Source of the DNA: JANMJD01 sp963828405
GTDB taxonomy: Bacteria > Actinomycetota > Acidimicrobiia > Acidimicrobiales > Ilumatobacteraceae
DNA length: 64,000 bases
Direction: 5' to 3'
NCBI GenBank assembly: GCA_963828405.1
Contig: CAWHEG010000031.1
Location: 186,001 to 250,000 of the forward strand
Positions 33,944-43,672 of the stretch are shown here, one piece after another. Below the pieces are notes generated by a model that worked only from the letters and a program-made list of their open reading frames with translations, had not been told where the DNA came from and made no database searches. Position 1 is the first letter of the stretch; the number at the start of each line of letters is the position of its first letter. The position numbers and the translations under genes are program-made.

Positions 33944-35034
33944 GACGTGGCCACCGCCGTGCGCACGAGCCGCAAACGGTTGCGCACGAAGATCTCGGCC
34001 CCGATGGCGAACAGCAGGATGGCGCCCTGGAGCATCAGCGACACCTCGACCGGCACCCGGTCGCCCGGGAGGCTCTGCAGGGCGAGGCCGGCGTTGCGCA
34101 GTCCGCCGAGGAAGGCGGCGACGAGCACGATGCCGAACGGGTTGTAGCGGGCCAGGGCGGCCACGACGATGCCCGTGAAGCCGAAGCCCAGCTCGAGGCC
34201 GTTCGGATCGAGGGCGTGAGCCCGGCCGGCCACCTCGACGCCGCCGGCCAGGCCGCCGAGCGCTCCGGAGAGCAGCAGCCCGACGATCACCACGCGGGTG
34301 GCCGAGATGCCGGCATAGCGGGCCGAGGCCGCCGACGACCCGACGACGTTCATGTCGTAGCCCACCGAGGTGAACTTGAGCAGCGCCCAGATGACGACGG
34401 CGACGGCGACGACGATGACCAGACCCCAACCGGTGCGGTAGACGCCGAACAGCGGCAGCTCGGAGGCCGTGTCGATCTTCTTCCCCTGGGGGAAGTTCGT
34501 CACCGCCGGATCGCGCCAGTACGACGTCGAACCGAAGATCAACCAGCGCATCAGGTAGAGGGCGACGAAGGTCAGCATCAGGCTGGTGATGATCTCGCTG
34601 GTGCCGAAGTAGGCCTTGAACGCGGCCATCGGCAGCGCCCAGACCATGCCGCCGACCACCGACGCGGCGAGCACGGCGCCGATGGCCAGGGGTGCGGGCA
34701 GGTGTGGCGCGAGGGCGATCCCGGCCCAGCTCCCGAAGATCGCGCCGACGTAGAGCTGGCCCTCGGCACCGATGTTGAACAGGTTCATCCGGAAGGCGAC
34801 CCCAGCGGCCAACCCGGTGAGCACGAGCGGCGTGGCGATGGCCAGGCTGTCGGTGATCCCGAACTTCGAGGTGAAGCTCGCCTTGAACAACGCCCGGTAG
34901 ACCGTCGCCGGGCTGAAACCCTCGATGGCCAGGAAGACGGCACCGACGGCGAGGGCGGCGAGCACGGCGGCCACCGGTGTGATCGCCGCGTGCCACCACC
35001 GCTGGTCGAGCCGACGTTCGAGTCGGAGCTGCAT
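33940..35034 (-). CDS. BMP-type ABC transporter permease (NupP-like)
   Basis: A 364-aa permease with the family blocks LTGLAAGVAFRMNLFNIGAEGQ, FGTSEIITSLMLTFVALYL, DMNVVGSSAASARYAGIS and GFGFTGIVVAALARYNPFG. It pairs with the next gene as a heterodimeric membrane domain of a nucleoside-type ABC importer. The ATG at 35034 lies 4 nt after the ATPase stop at 35039. About ten hydrophobic stretches are readable. Confidence 0.92.
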   Translation of the reverse strand: MQLRLERRLDQRWWHAAITPVAAVLAALAVGAVFLAIEGFSPATVYRALFKASFTSKFGITDSLAIATPLVLTGLAAGVAFRMNLFNIGAEGQLYVGAIFGSWAGIALAPHLPAPLAIGAVLAASVVGGMVWALPMAAFKAYFGTSEIITSLMLTFVALYLMRWLIFGSTSYWRDPAVTNFPQGKKIDTASELPLFGVYRTGWGLVIVVAVAVVIWALLKFTSVGYDMNVVGSSAASARYAGISATRVVIVGLLLSGALGGLAGGVEVAGRAHALDPNGLELGFGFTGIVVAALARYNPFGIVLVAAFLGGLRNAGLALQSLPGDRVPVEVSLMLQGAILLFAIGAEIFVRNRLRLVRTAVATS

Positions 35035-35038
35035 CTGG

Positions 35039-36597
35039 TCAGACCTCCTGGCGGCCGTGGTCGACGCCGGCCATCGCCAACCCGATCTCGTTGATCGCCA
35101 GCTCGTCGCTGGGCCCCTGCAGGGCAATGTGGCCCCGGTAGAGCACGACGATGCGGTCGGCCAGGCTGCGCACCTCGTCGAGGTCCTCGCTGATGATCAG
35201 CACGGCCCCGCCGCGCAGCCGGGCGTCGTGCGAGCAGGCCGCGCACGAACTCGGCAGCGCCGATGTCGAGCCCACGCGTCGGGGCCGAGACGATGATCAC
35301 CTGGGGCCCATCGGCTGTGCCGAGCGCATGCGAGCTCGCGGGCGAGCAGCACCTTCTGGGCGTTGCCGCCCGACAGCACCCTGGCGAGGACCTCGGTGCC
35401 CGGCGTCTTGATCTCGAACTCGGCGATCGCCGTGACCATCTCGGCCCGCGCCGCCCTGCGGTCGACGAAGAACGATCTCGGGCGGGTGAGCAGCATGTTG
35501 TCGGTCAGGCTGAGGCCCGGCACGAGACCCGTCCCCAGACGATCCTCGGGGACGAACGCCAGGCCCGCCCGGCGGGCCGCCGCGGCGCCCTGGCCGGTGA
35601 CGTCGACCTGCTGCACGCTCACCGTGCCGGCGCTCGGCACGCGGACCCCGGCGATCGTCTCGGCCAGCTCGCGTTGACCGTTGCCGGCCACCCCGGCGAT
35701 GCCGACGACCTCGCCGCGGCAGACCTCGAGGTCGATGCCGTCGAGCAGCACCTGATCGCCGACGACGAGGCGCAGCCCGCTCGCCGCCAATGCCGGGACG
35801 CCCCGCTCGACGCCGCGCCGCGTCCCGGATTCGACCGGCCGGCCGATCATCAGCTCGGCCAGATGCCGGACGTCGGTGTCCCGGGTGCGCACCTCGCCGG
35901 TGACCCGGCCGGCACGCATCACCGTGACCCGGTCGCTCACCGCCATCACCTCGCCGAGCTTGTGGCTGATGAACACCACCGCCTTGCCCTCGGCCGTCAT
36001 CGCCTTGACCGTGTGGAACAGGGCCTCGGCCTCGTGGGGCGTGAGCACTGCCGTCGGCTCGTCGAGCAGCAGCACGTCGGCCCCGCGATAGAGCACCTTG
36101 ACGATCTCGACCCGCTGGCGCTGGCCGACGGTCAGCTCGGCGATCCGGGCTCGCGGATCGATCGGCAGACCGAAGCGCTCGCCGATCTCGGCGACGCGGT
36201 CGTCGATCTCGGCCCGCTTGAGCAGCAGCGGCTGCCGGGGATCGCCGAGCACGACGTTCTCGGCGACCGTGAACCGTTCCACGAGGCGGAAGTGCTGGTG
36301 GACCATCCCGATCCCGTGGGCCAACCCGTCGCGGGGGTTGCGCAGCCGGACGACCCGGTCGCGCCGGACGATCTGGCCCTCGTCGGGCTGGTAGAGCCCG
36401 CACAGCATCGCCGCCAGCGTGCTCTTGCCGGCCCCGTTCTCGCCGAGCAGGGTGTGGACCTCACCCTCGTAGAGCTCGAAGTCGACGTCCTCGTTGGCGA
36501 TGACGCCGGGGAACCGCTTGGTCACACCGCGGGCGGCGAGGGCCAGGACCCGGGGCGGGGCGGTGCCCGACCCGGGTCCGTGCGCCGACTCAGGCAT
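35039..36597 (-). pseudogene. BMP-type ABC transporter ATPase, two frameshifts (probably sequence error)
   Basis: A tandem ATPase of about 518 aa (NupO/RbsA-like). Domain 1 is intact: Walker A GENGAGKST, signature LTVGQRQRVEIVKVL, Walker B VLLLDEPTAVLTPHEAE. Domain 2 has VAGNGQRELAETIAG and LSGGNAQKVLLAREL, then breaks. Frame 2 reads ALGTADGPQVIIVSAPTRGL and AAEFVRGLL. Frame 3 reads DARLRGGAVLIISEDLDEVR to the stop at 35039. The breaks lie near 35326-35336 and 35228-35234; deleting one base at each gives one frame. The ATG at 36597 overlaps the lipoprotein stop. All flanking transporter genes are intact, so I favour an assembly error over real loss. Confidence 0.85.
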
Positions 36598-37778
36598 CAG
36601 CCCTTGGCACTTCCGTTGACACCCTTGACGAAGTAGTCCATGCCGAGCAGGTCGCCGAGGGGGACGACGACGCCGTCGGCGGCGAGCTGGCTCCCGTCCT
36701 GCTTGGAGATCGGGCCGGTGAAGGGTGCGAACGTCCCGGCGACGATGTCGGCCTGGACCTTGGCGATCTCGTCGCGGATGGCCTGGGGCACCTTGTCGGA
36801 CACTGCGGCGAGCGTGACGGTGCCGTCGGCCATGTTCCCGTAGAACTGCTCCGACTTCCACGTTCCGGCCATCACGTCCTCGACGGTCTCGATGTAGATC
36901 GGACCCCAGTCCCATACCGGCGCGGTGAGCCAGGCGTCGGGGGCGAAGCGGGACATGTCGTCGTTGTAGCCGAGCCAGTAGGCGCCGGCCGCCTGGGCGG
37001 CCTCGCCGGCCGAGGGGGTGTCCTGGTGCTGGGCGATCACGTCGGCGCCGCCGTTGAGCAGCGACTGGGCCGCCTCCTTCTCGACCGTCGGGTCGAACCA
37101 CGTCGACGTCCACACGACGTCGACGGTCACGTCGGGGTCGACCCGCTGGGCCCCGAGGGTGAACGCGTTGATCCCGCGCAGCACCTCGGGGATCGGGAAG
37201 GCGGCGACGTAGCCGAGCTTCTTCGCCTTGGTCATCGCCCCGGCGGCCATGCCCGACAGGTACCGGGCCTCCTCGGCGGCACCGAAGTAGGTGCCCATGT
37301 TGTCGGACGTCTTGAACCCGGTGGCGTGCATGAACACCGTGTCGGGGTACTTGGCGGCGACGGCGAGCATCTGGTCCATGTAGCCGAACGACGTCCCGAA
37401 GATCACCTTGTTGCCTTCACGGGCCAGCCGCTCGAACACGGCTTCGGACTCCGCACCCTCGGGCACGCTCTCGAGGAAGGTCGTCTCGACCTTGTCACCG
37501 AGCGCCGCCTCGAGCTCCTTGCGGCCGTCGTCGTGCTTCTTCGTCCAGCCGGCGTCGCCGACCGGACCGACGTAGACGAAGGCGACCTTGATCTTGTCCG
37601 TCGGGGCCGGCGCATCCGTCGCGCCGGGGGCCGCTGCTGGGGTCGTCGCCGTTGCGTCGCCGGTCGCCGCCGGCGTGTCGGTCGCCGACTTCTCGTCGCT
37701 GCCGCAGGCCGCGGCGACCATGCCGAGGGCGAGGGCGCCGGCGGCGACCTGCCGCCACGTCCGTCTCATCTTGGTCAT
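36597..37778 (-). CDS. BMP-family lipoprotein, substrate-binding protein of ABC importer
   Basis: A 393-aa exported protein. The signal peptide has lipobox MVAAAC (Cys25), then a Thr/Ala/Pro linker to about residue 60. The binding domain shows KVAFVYVGPVGDAGWTKKHD, EAVFERLAREGNKVIFGTSF and LGYVAAFPIPEVLRGINAF, the hallmark of BmpA/Med nucleoside-binding lipoproteins. AAAGGAAG precedes the ATG at 37778. It is the first gene of the cluster on the minus strand, with a 300-bp leader. Probable ligand: a purine nucleoside or base, by family and context. Confidence 0.92.
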   Translation of the reverse strand: MTKMRRTWRQVAAGALALGMVAAACGSDEKSATDTPAATGDATATTPAAAPGATDAPAPTDKIKVAFVYVGPVGDAGWTKKHDDGRKELEAALGDKVETTFLESVPEGAESEAVFERLAREGNKVIFGTSFGYMDQMLAVAAKYPDTVFMHATGFKTSDNMGTYFGAAEEARYLSGMAAGAMTKAKKLGYVAAFPIPEVLRGINAFTLGAQRVDPDVTVDVVWTSTWFDPTVEKEAAQSLLNGGADVIAQHQDTPSAGEAAQAAGAYWLGYNDDMSRFAPDAWLTAPVWDWGPIYIETVEDVMAGTWKSEQFYGNMADGTVTLAAVSDKVPQAIRDEIAKVQADIVAGTFAPFTGPISKQDGSQLAADGVVVPLGDLLGMDYFVKGVNGSAKG

Positions 37779-38079
37779 CGGGGTCTTCCTTTCGTCGGTG
37801 ACGGGGCCTCGTTGCCTCATCGTGTGCTCGCCTCGGCGAGATGTGCAGTCTCGTCCATCGCCAGAGGCGACCGACGCGCTCACGCCACGGACCGGGTGGG
37901 GAACGGGCGAGCGCCCCACGGCCTGCCGTTCGATTCGCCCACACCTCACCCCCGGGAGAGAATCCTGCCTTCGGTGCGCCACCGTAGGTGCTGATGTCAA
38001 CCGACGATAGGGCACTCCGGACCACGGACAGGGGCCGATCGTCCCGGTGGAATGTGCGGCACGTCGAGTCGAACGGGGA
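37779..38079. other. 300-bp leader of the transporter operon
   Basis: No gene is seen. Reading the minus strand there is TTGACA at 38000-37995, about 217 nt before the BMP start, without a good -10 at 16-18 bp. A GTGGGG/CCCCAC stem (within about 37895-37920) and further GC-rich pairing follow. A structured regulatory RNA is possible but matches no class I can name. Confidence 0.35.
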
Positions 38080-39235
38080 TCAGTACGACCGGGGTAGTCC
38101 GAGCACGTGCTCGGAGACGTAGTTGAGGATCATCTCCTGCGAGATCGGAGCGATCCGCAGCAGCCGCGCCTCGCGCCAGTAGCGCTCGACGTCGTACTCG
38201 ATGGCGTAGCCCATCCCTCCGTGGGTCTGGATCGCCCGATCGGCGGCCTCGTAGGCCGCATCGGCAGCCAGGTACTTGGCCGAGTTGGCCTCCTCGCCGC
38301 AGGGGAGCCCGGCGTCGTACCGGGCGCTCGCCTCGCGGACCATCATCTCGGCGGCGCGCAGGCGCATGTGCGACTCGGCCAGCGGGAAGGCGATGCCCTG
38401 GTTCTGCCCGATCGGGCGACCGAACACGACGCGGTCGTTGGCGTAGGCGACGGCCCGGTTCAGGGCGGCCCGGCCGATGCCGAGGGCCTCGGCGGCGAGC
38501 AGGATCCGCTCGGGGTTGAGCCCGTCGATCAGCTGGTGGAAGCCACGGCCCTCGACACCGACGAGATCTCGGTCGGCGACGAACAGCCCGTCGAACGACA
38601 CCTCGCACGAGGCGACGGCGTTGCGGCCGAGTTTGGGGATCGGTCGGATGTCGACCTCGGGTGTCTGCATGTCGGCGAGGAGGAGCGACATCCCTTCGGT
38701 GCGGCGGCGGCACTCCCCGATCGGCGTCGTGCGGGCGAGCAGCAGGCACTTGTCGGCGATGTGGCCCTTGGTGTTCCAGATCTTGCGTCCGTGGACGAGG
38801 TAGCCGCCGTCGACCTTGGTCGCCCGCGTGGTGATCCCGGCGGTGTCGGTCCCGGCGTCCGGCTCGGTCACCCCGAACGACACATGGAGCTCGCCCGTGG
38901 CGACTCGCGGCAGGTAGGCCTCTTTCATCCAGTCGGTGCCGTGCTTGACCACGGGGTTCATCCCGAACACCGACAGATGGATCGCCGAGCAGCCGTTCGA
39001 GGCAGGCGCCCGAGGCGGCGATCTCCTCGAGCATGATCGACGCCTCGGTGATCCCGGCGCCGGCCCCGCCGTACTCCTCGGGGATGGCGATACCGATCCA
39101 GCCGGCGGCGGCGAAGGCCCGGTAGAACGCCCAGGGGAACTCGTGGGCGGCTTCGCGCTCGCGCCAGTACTCGTCGCCGAATGCGGCGCAGATCCGCCGG
39201 ACGCCGTCGCGCACTGCCTGATGGTCGTCGCTCAT
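38080..39235 (-). pseudogene. Acyl-CoA dehydrogenase, one frameshift (probably sequence error)
   Basis: Two frames make one ~385-aa acyl-CoA dehydrogenase. The first (ATG 39235) reads FPWAFYRAFAAAGWIGIAIP and EEYGGAGAGITEASIMLEEI. The second reads CSAIHLSVFGMNPVVKHG-like sequence, FGVTEPDAGTDTAGI with the FAD motif, NTKGHIADKCLLLART, AVAYANDRVVFGRPIGQNQG and IQTHGGMGYAIEYDVERYWR. The break lies near 38997-39007, where one extra C explains the shift. The total length (1156 nt) is one base over a multiple of three. Glu in the HGGMGY-type region supplies the base in this subgroup. Downstream of TetR, it probably oxidises short or branched acyl-CoA. Confidence 0.85.
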
Positions 39236-39248
39236 CCCGCCATCGTGG

Positions 39249-39890
39249 TCAACCGGCGCCGTCCACGACAACCGCCAGCGCCCCGCCGGCCATCCGGCGG
39301 AGCAGGGCGACCATCGCGACGCGGCCGAGCCGGGCGCTGTGGGGGGTGGAGTTGATCAGCCCGATGGCGGCATGGACGGCGGCGCCGGCCGTCGCCCGAT
39401 CCATGGGTGGCGCCGGCCGATCCGCCGGCCCGGTCGCCGACCGTGCGGCATCCGTCGCGCAGCGCAGGACGACATCGACCCACACCTCGACGTACTGGGC
39501 CTGGAGCCGGCGGATCGCCCGTTGGTCGTCGGCGGAGGCGTGGACGAGGTCGCGGGCGTGGACCGTGATCAGCTCCGGATGATCGACGGCGAACTCCGCC
39601 TGATCGTGGATCAGCCAGCCCAGGGCCTCGGCGGGGTGGCGATGGCGTTCGACCACCCGGCGCCCCCCGGCGAGAAGGTGCTCGCTGACACCGGTCAGCA
39701 TCTCGCCGAGCATCGCCTCCTTGCCGGTGAAGTGGTGGTAGAGGGCAGGGCCGGAGATGCCTGCCGCAGCCCCGATGTCGTCCATCGTCACCCCGGCGAA
39801 TCCCCGTCCGGCGAACAGCCGGGCGGCCACCGCCAGGAGCTCATCGCGGCGCGAGATCCGGCTGGGCTGTCGACCGGACAACTGAATCAT
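39249..39890 (-). CDS. TetR-family regulator
   Basis: A 213-aa repressor. The N-terminal HTH reads RRDELLAVAARLFAGRGFAG, VTMDDIGAAAGISGPALYHH and FTGKEAMLGEML. The variable C-terminal ligand domain follows. It is divergent from the carboxyltransferase gene, with overlapping start regions, and 13 nt upstream of the acyl-CoA dehydrogenase gene on its own strand. It very likely controls both units in response to an acyl-CoA. The start is the ATG at 39890. Confidence 0.9.
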   Translation of the reverse strand: MIQLSGRQPSRISRRDELLAVAARLFAGRGFAGVTMDDIGAAAGISGPALYHHFTGKEAMLGEMLTGVSEHLLAGGRRVVERHRHPAEALGWLIHDQAEFAVDHPELITVHARDLVHASADDQRAIRRLQAQYVEVWVDVVLRCATDAARSATGPADRPAPPMDRATAGAAVHAAIGLINSTPHSARLGRVAMVALLRRMAGGALAVVVDGAG

Positions 39891-39891
39891 G

Positions 39892-39908
39892 ACTAGGATG
39901 AGCTTAGT
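39892..39908. promoter_or_regulatory. Candidate TetR operator and leaderless promoter
   Basis: ACTAGGATGAGCTTAGT is an imperfect palindrome (outer ACTA/TAGT; 12 of 17 positions symmetric). It contains TAGGAT (39894-39899), a -10 placed 7 nt before the GTG at 39907. Repressor binding here would block the carboxyltransferase transcript and, on the other strand, the tetR start. Confidence 0.5.
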
Positions 39909-41560
39909 GAAGACTCAGTCCGCTGTCGAATGGCCGGTGCTCCGGACCATCGTGAACCCGCAGGCCGAGGCCGCCGGCGACAACCGTCGGGCCTTCGACG
40001 CGTTGATCGGCGTGCTCCGCGAGCGCACGGCGCTGGCCGCCGGCGGGGGCCGGAGACCTCCCGTCGGCGCCACGTCGAGCGGGGCAAGCTGCTGCCCCGC
40101 GACCGCGTCGACGGCTTGCTCGACCCGGGCAGCCCGTTCCTCGAGCTGTCCCCGCTGGCCGCCAACGGGATGTACGACGACGAGTCCCCGGCCGCCGGGC
40201 ATCATCACCGGCATCGGCCGGGTCAGCCGGCCGCACGCTGCGTGATCGTGGCCAACGACGCCACGGTCAAGGGCGGCACCTACTACCCGATGACGGTCAA
40301 GAAGCACCTCCGCGCCCAGGAGATCGCCCTCGAGAACCGGCTTGCCGTGCGTCTACCTGGTCGACTCCGGCGGTGCGTTCCTGCCCGAGCAGGACGAGGT
40401 GTTCCCCGACCGCGAGCACTTCGGGCGGATCTTCTACAACCAGGCGCGGATGTCGGCGGCGGGCATCGCTCAGGTCGCCGCCGTGATGGGATCGTGCACG
40501 GCCGGCGGCGCCTACGTGCCGGCGATGAGCGACGAGGCGGTCATCGTGCGCGACCAGGGCACGATCTTCCTCGGCGGCCCGCCGCTGGTGCGGGCGGCCA
40601 CCGGCGAGATCGTCACGGCCGAGGAACTCGGTGGCGGCAGGCTCCACGCCCGACACCTCGGGCGTGGTCGACCACCTCGCCGACGACGACCGCCACGCGC
40701 TGCGGATCGTCCGGTCGATCATCTCGCGACCCCGCCGCCGCCCGACGCCGCCGTGGGAGACCGTCGACGTCGAGGAGCCGGTGGTCGATCCGGGCGACGC
40801 TGACCGCGGTGGTCCCGGCCGACTCCCGCATCCCGTACGACGTGCGCGAGGTGATCGCCCGGATCGTCGACGGCAGCCGGTTCCACGAGTTCAAGCGCGA
40901 GTACGGCGCCACCCTCGTCACCGGCTTCGCCCACATCTGGGGCCACCCGGTGGGCATCGTCGCCAACAACGGCGTGCTGTTCTGCGAATCGGCGCTCAAG
41001 GGCGCCCACTTCATCGAGCTCTGCGACCAGCGGGGCATCCCGTTGCTGTTCCTCCAGAACATCACCGGCTTCATGGTCGGGCGGGACTACGAGGCCGGTG
41101 GCATCGCCAAGCACGGCGCCAAGATGGTCACCGCAGTGGCCTGCGCCCGGGTGCCCAAGCTGACCGTGATCATCGGCGGCTCGTTCGGGGCGGGCAACTA
41201 CTCGATGTGCGGCCGCGCCTACTCGCCCCGCTTCCTGTGGACGTGGCCGAACGCCCGCATCTCGGTGATGGGCGGCGAGCAGGCCGCGTCGGTGCTCGCC
41301 ACGGTGCGCCGTGAGCAGCTCGAGCGCCGGTCCGGCCGGAGGGCGACGCCGGGGCGTGGTCGGCGGCGGACGAGGAGGCGTTCAAGGCCCCGATCCGGGC
41401 CCAGTACGAGGCCCAGGGAAACCCCTACTACGCCACGGCCCGGCTGTGGGACGACGGCATCATCGAGCCCGGTGACACCCGGATGGTCGTCGGGCTGGCC
41501 CTCGGTGTCGTCGCAGGCGCACCGCTCGGGCCCGTCGCCCACGGCGTGTTCCGGATGTGA
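39907..41560 (+). pseudogene. Acyl-CoA carboxylase carboxyltransferase (beta) subunit, about seven frame breaks
   Basis: The pieces join into one ~545-aa carboxyltransferase of the methylcrotonyl/propionyl-CoA carboxylase type. In order: WPVLRTIVNPQAEAAGDNRR, RRRHVERGKLLPRDRVDGLL, GIITGIGRVS, CVIVANDATVKGGTYYPMTV, CVYLVDSGGAFLPEQDEVFP, FYNQARMSAAGIAQVAAVMG, TSGVVDHLADDDRHALRIVR, RIPYDVREVIARIVDGSRFH, NITGFMVGRDYEAGGIAKHG, GNYSMCGRAYSPRFLWTWPN and PLGPVAHGVFRM. Breaks lie near 40043, 40195, 40224-40240, 40342, 40640-40656, 40792 and 41322-41350. Each is explained by one or two extra bases, with no premature stops or lost motifs. Sequence error is therefore more likely than a true pseudogene. 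The start at GTG 39907 is set by the TAGGAT-N7 element. Confidence 0.85.
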
Positions 41561-41616
41561 CGAACCCCCCGACGAACCCGTTGGCGAACCCGGCGACGAA
41601 CACGGCGACGACACCG
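41557..41616. repeat. 12-bp tandem repeat, five units, at start of biotin carboxylase gene
   Basis: Five imperfect units of the type gcgacgaacccg. They encode T/A-N-P/T repeats before the conserved MFSTVLVANRGE at 41620. They bridge the carboxyltransferase stop and the probable true ATG. Confidence 0.7.
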
Positions 41617-43670
41617 GAGATGTTCTCCACCGTGCTCGTGGCCAACCGTGGCGAGATCGCCGTACGGGTGATGCGCACCCTGCGGACGATGGGGATCCGC
41701 TCGGTCGCCGTGTTCAGCGACGCCGACGCCGGAGCACGCCACGTGCGCCGAGGCCGACCTGGCCGTGCACATCGGTCCGGCCCCCGCCCGGCTGAGCTAC
41801 CTGCGATGTCGGGGCGATCATCGACGCCGCCCGGCGCACCGGAGCCGAGGCCATCCACCCGGGCTACGGCTTCCTCTCGGAGAGCGCCCTGTTCGCGACG
41901 GCGTGCGCCGATGCCGGCCTCGTGTTCATCGGCCCGCCGGCTTCGGCGATCGCCGCGATGGGCGACAAGATCAACGCCAAACGCACCGTGGCCGCCGCCG
42001 GGGTGCGGGTCGTGCCGGGGATCGGTGGGCCCGGGATGAGCGACGCCGAGCTGATCGGAGCGGCGACCGCCGATCGGCCTGCCGCTCCTGGTCAAGCCGT
42101 CGGCCGGCGGCGGCGGCAAGGGCATGCGGCTGGTCCACGGGCACGACGCGCTGGCCGGGGCGATCGCCTCGGCCCGCCGCGAGGCACGCGCCTCGTTCGG
42201 CGACGACACGCTGCTCATCGAGCGGTTCGTCGAACGGCCCCGACACATCGAGATCCAGGTCCTCGCCGACGCCCACGGCAACGTCGTGCACCTCGGCGAG
42301 CGGGAGTGCAGCCTGCAGCGCCGGCACCAGAAGATCGTCGAGGAGGCCCCGTCGCCGTTCGTCGACGCGACGACCTGCGGGCGGCGATGGGCGCCCAGGC
42401 CGTCGCCGCGGCCCGCGCGTGTGGGTACGTCGGCGCGGGCACGGTCGAGATGATCGTCTCGGGCGAGCGACCCGACGACTTCTACTTCATGGAGATGAAC
42501 ACCCGGCTGCAGGTCGAGCACCCGGTGACCGAGATGGTCTACGGCATCGACCTCGTCGAATGGCAGCTGCGGGTCGCCGCCGGCGAGCCGCTCCCCTGGG
42601 CACAGGCCGATCTCGTGCCGTCGGGCCACGCGATCGAGGCGCGGCTCTACGCCGAGGACCCGGCCCGCGGCTTCGTCCCGACGGGCGGCACGGTGCTCGG
42701 GCTGCGCGAGCCGGCCGGCCCCGGCGTGCGAGTCGACTCCGGCATCTCGGCCGGGTCGGTGATCGGGTCCGACTACGACCCGATGCTCGCCAAGGTGATC
42801 GCCCACGGGCCCGACCGGCGTACCGCCCTCGCCCGGCTCGACCGGGCTCTCGCCGGGACGGCGATCCTCGGGGTCGGAACGAACATCGGATTCCTGCGCG
42901 CGCTGCTGGGCGACGAGGACGTGGCCGCCGGACGGCTGCACACCGGCCTGGTCGAGGATCGGCTGGAACACCTGGCCGGCGGGGGCGTGCCGACCGAGGT
43001 GCTCGCCGCGGCCGCCCTCGAGCCGCTCCGCCCGACCCCCGGGCAGGGGGCCTGGGAGCGGCGCGAGGCATGGCGCCTCGGCGGACCGGCATGGATCTTT
43101 GGGCGGCTGCGCCTCGGCGACCTCCCGGCCGCGGTTGCCCTGCGGGCCACGACGCACGGGTGGCTGGTCTCGGTGGACGGTTCGGCGCCGGTCGACATCG
43201 GCGTGTCCTGGCACGACGACGGGATCTCCGTCACGGGTCCGGCCGGTCCGGTCAGGCTGCTCACCGCCCGGGTCGGCGAGGTGGTGCACGTCGCCGGAGG
43301 CCGCGGCTCGTGGGCGGCGACGCCCGACGGAGGGCTCGGCCGGGCGGGTGCTGCCGGTCCCGCCGGCTTCGTCGGGATGCTGCGCAGCCCGATGCCCGGG
43401 ACGGTGCTCGACATCCGCGTCGGACAGGGCGACGCGGTGGTCGCCGGCCAGGTGCTCGCCGTCGTCGAAGCGATGAAGATGGAGTACAGCCTGATCGCCC
43501 CGGCCGACGGGATCGTCCTCGAAGTACCGGGTGCGCGCGGCCGACGGGTCGCCTTGGACGAGGTCGTCGTCGTCATCGGCCCGCCGCCGGACACCGCGCT
43601 GGCGCCGGTGACGGAGACCAGTGACGGAGACCAGAGATGGAGACCAGGGATGGAGGCCGGTGATGGGTAG
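41557..43670 (+). pseudogene. Acyl-CoA carboxylase biotin carboxylase/BCCP (alpha) subunit, about four frame breaks
   Basis: A protein of roughly 680-700 aa split over frames. Biotin carboxylase: MFSTVLVANRGEIAVRVMRT (ATG 41620), HPGYGFLSES, FIGPPASAIAAMGDKINAKR, KPSAGGGGKGMRLVHGHDAL, HIEIQVLADAHGNVVHLGER, ECSLQRRHQKIVEEAP, FMEMNTRLQVEHPVTEMVYG. A middle linker follows, then the biotinyl domain with VVEAMKMEYSL near the C-terminus. Breaks lie near 41745-41752, 41801-41806, 42075-42081 and 42361-42372, each explained by one or two added bases. With the adjacent beta subunit it would carboxylate methylcrotonyl-, propionyl- or a related acyl-CoA. GTG 41557 overlaps the previous stop; ATG 41620 is the better conserved start. 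Confidence 0.85.
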
Positions 43671-43672
43671 CT
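43608..43672. repeat. 13-bp tandem repeat, about five units
   Basis: gtgacggagacca twice exactly (43608-43633), then gagatggagacca, gggatggaggccg and gtgatgggtagct. It encodes the C-terminal tail of the biotin carboxylase subunit, and one unit supplies the GGAGG ribosome site of the next gene. Confidence 0.85.

Noticed and set aside
37779..38079. Purine, guanidine or Moco riboswitch
   Set aside because: The context suggested one, but I could not match any conserved core by eye, so only an unstructured call is given.
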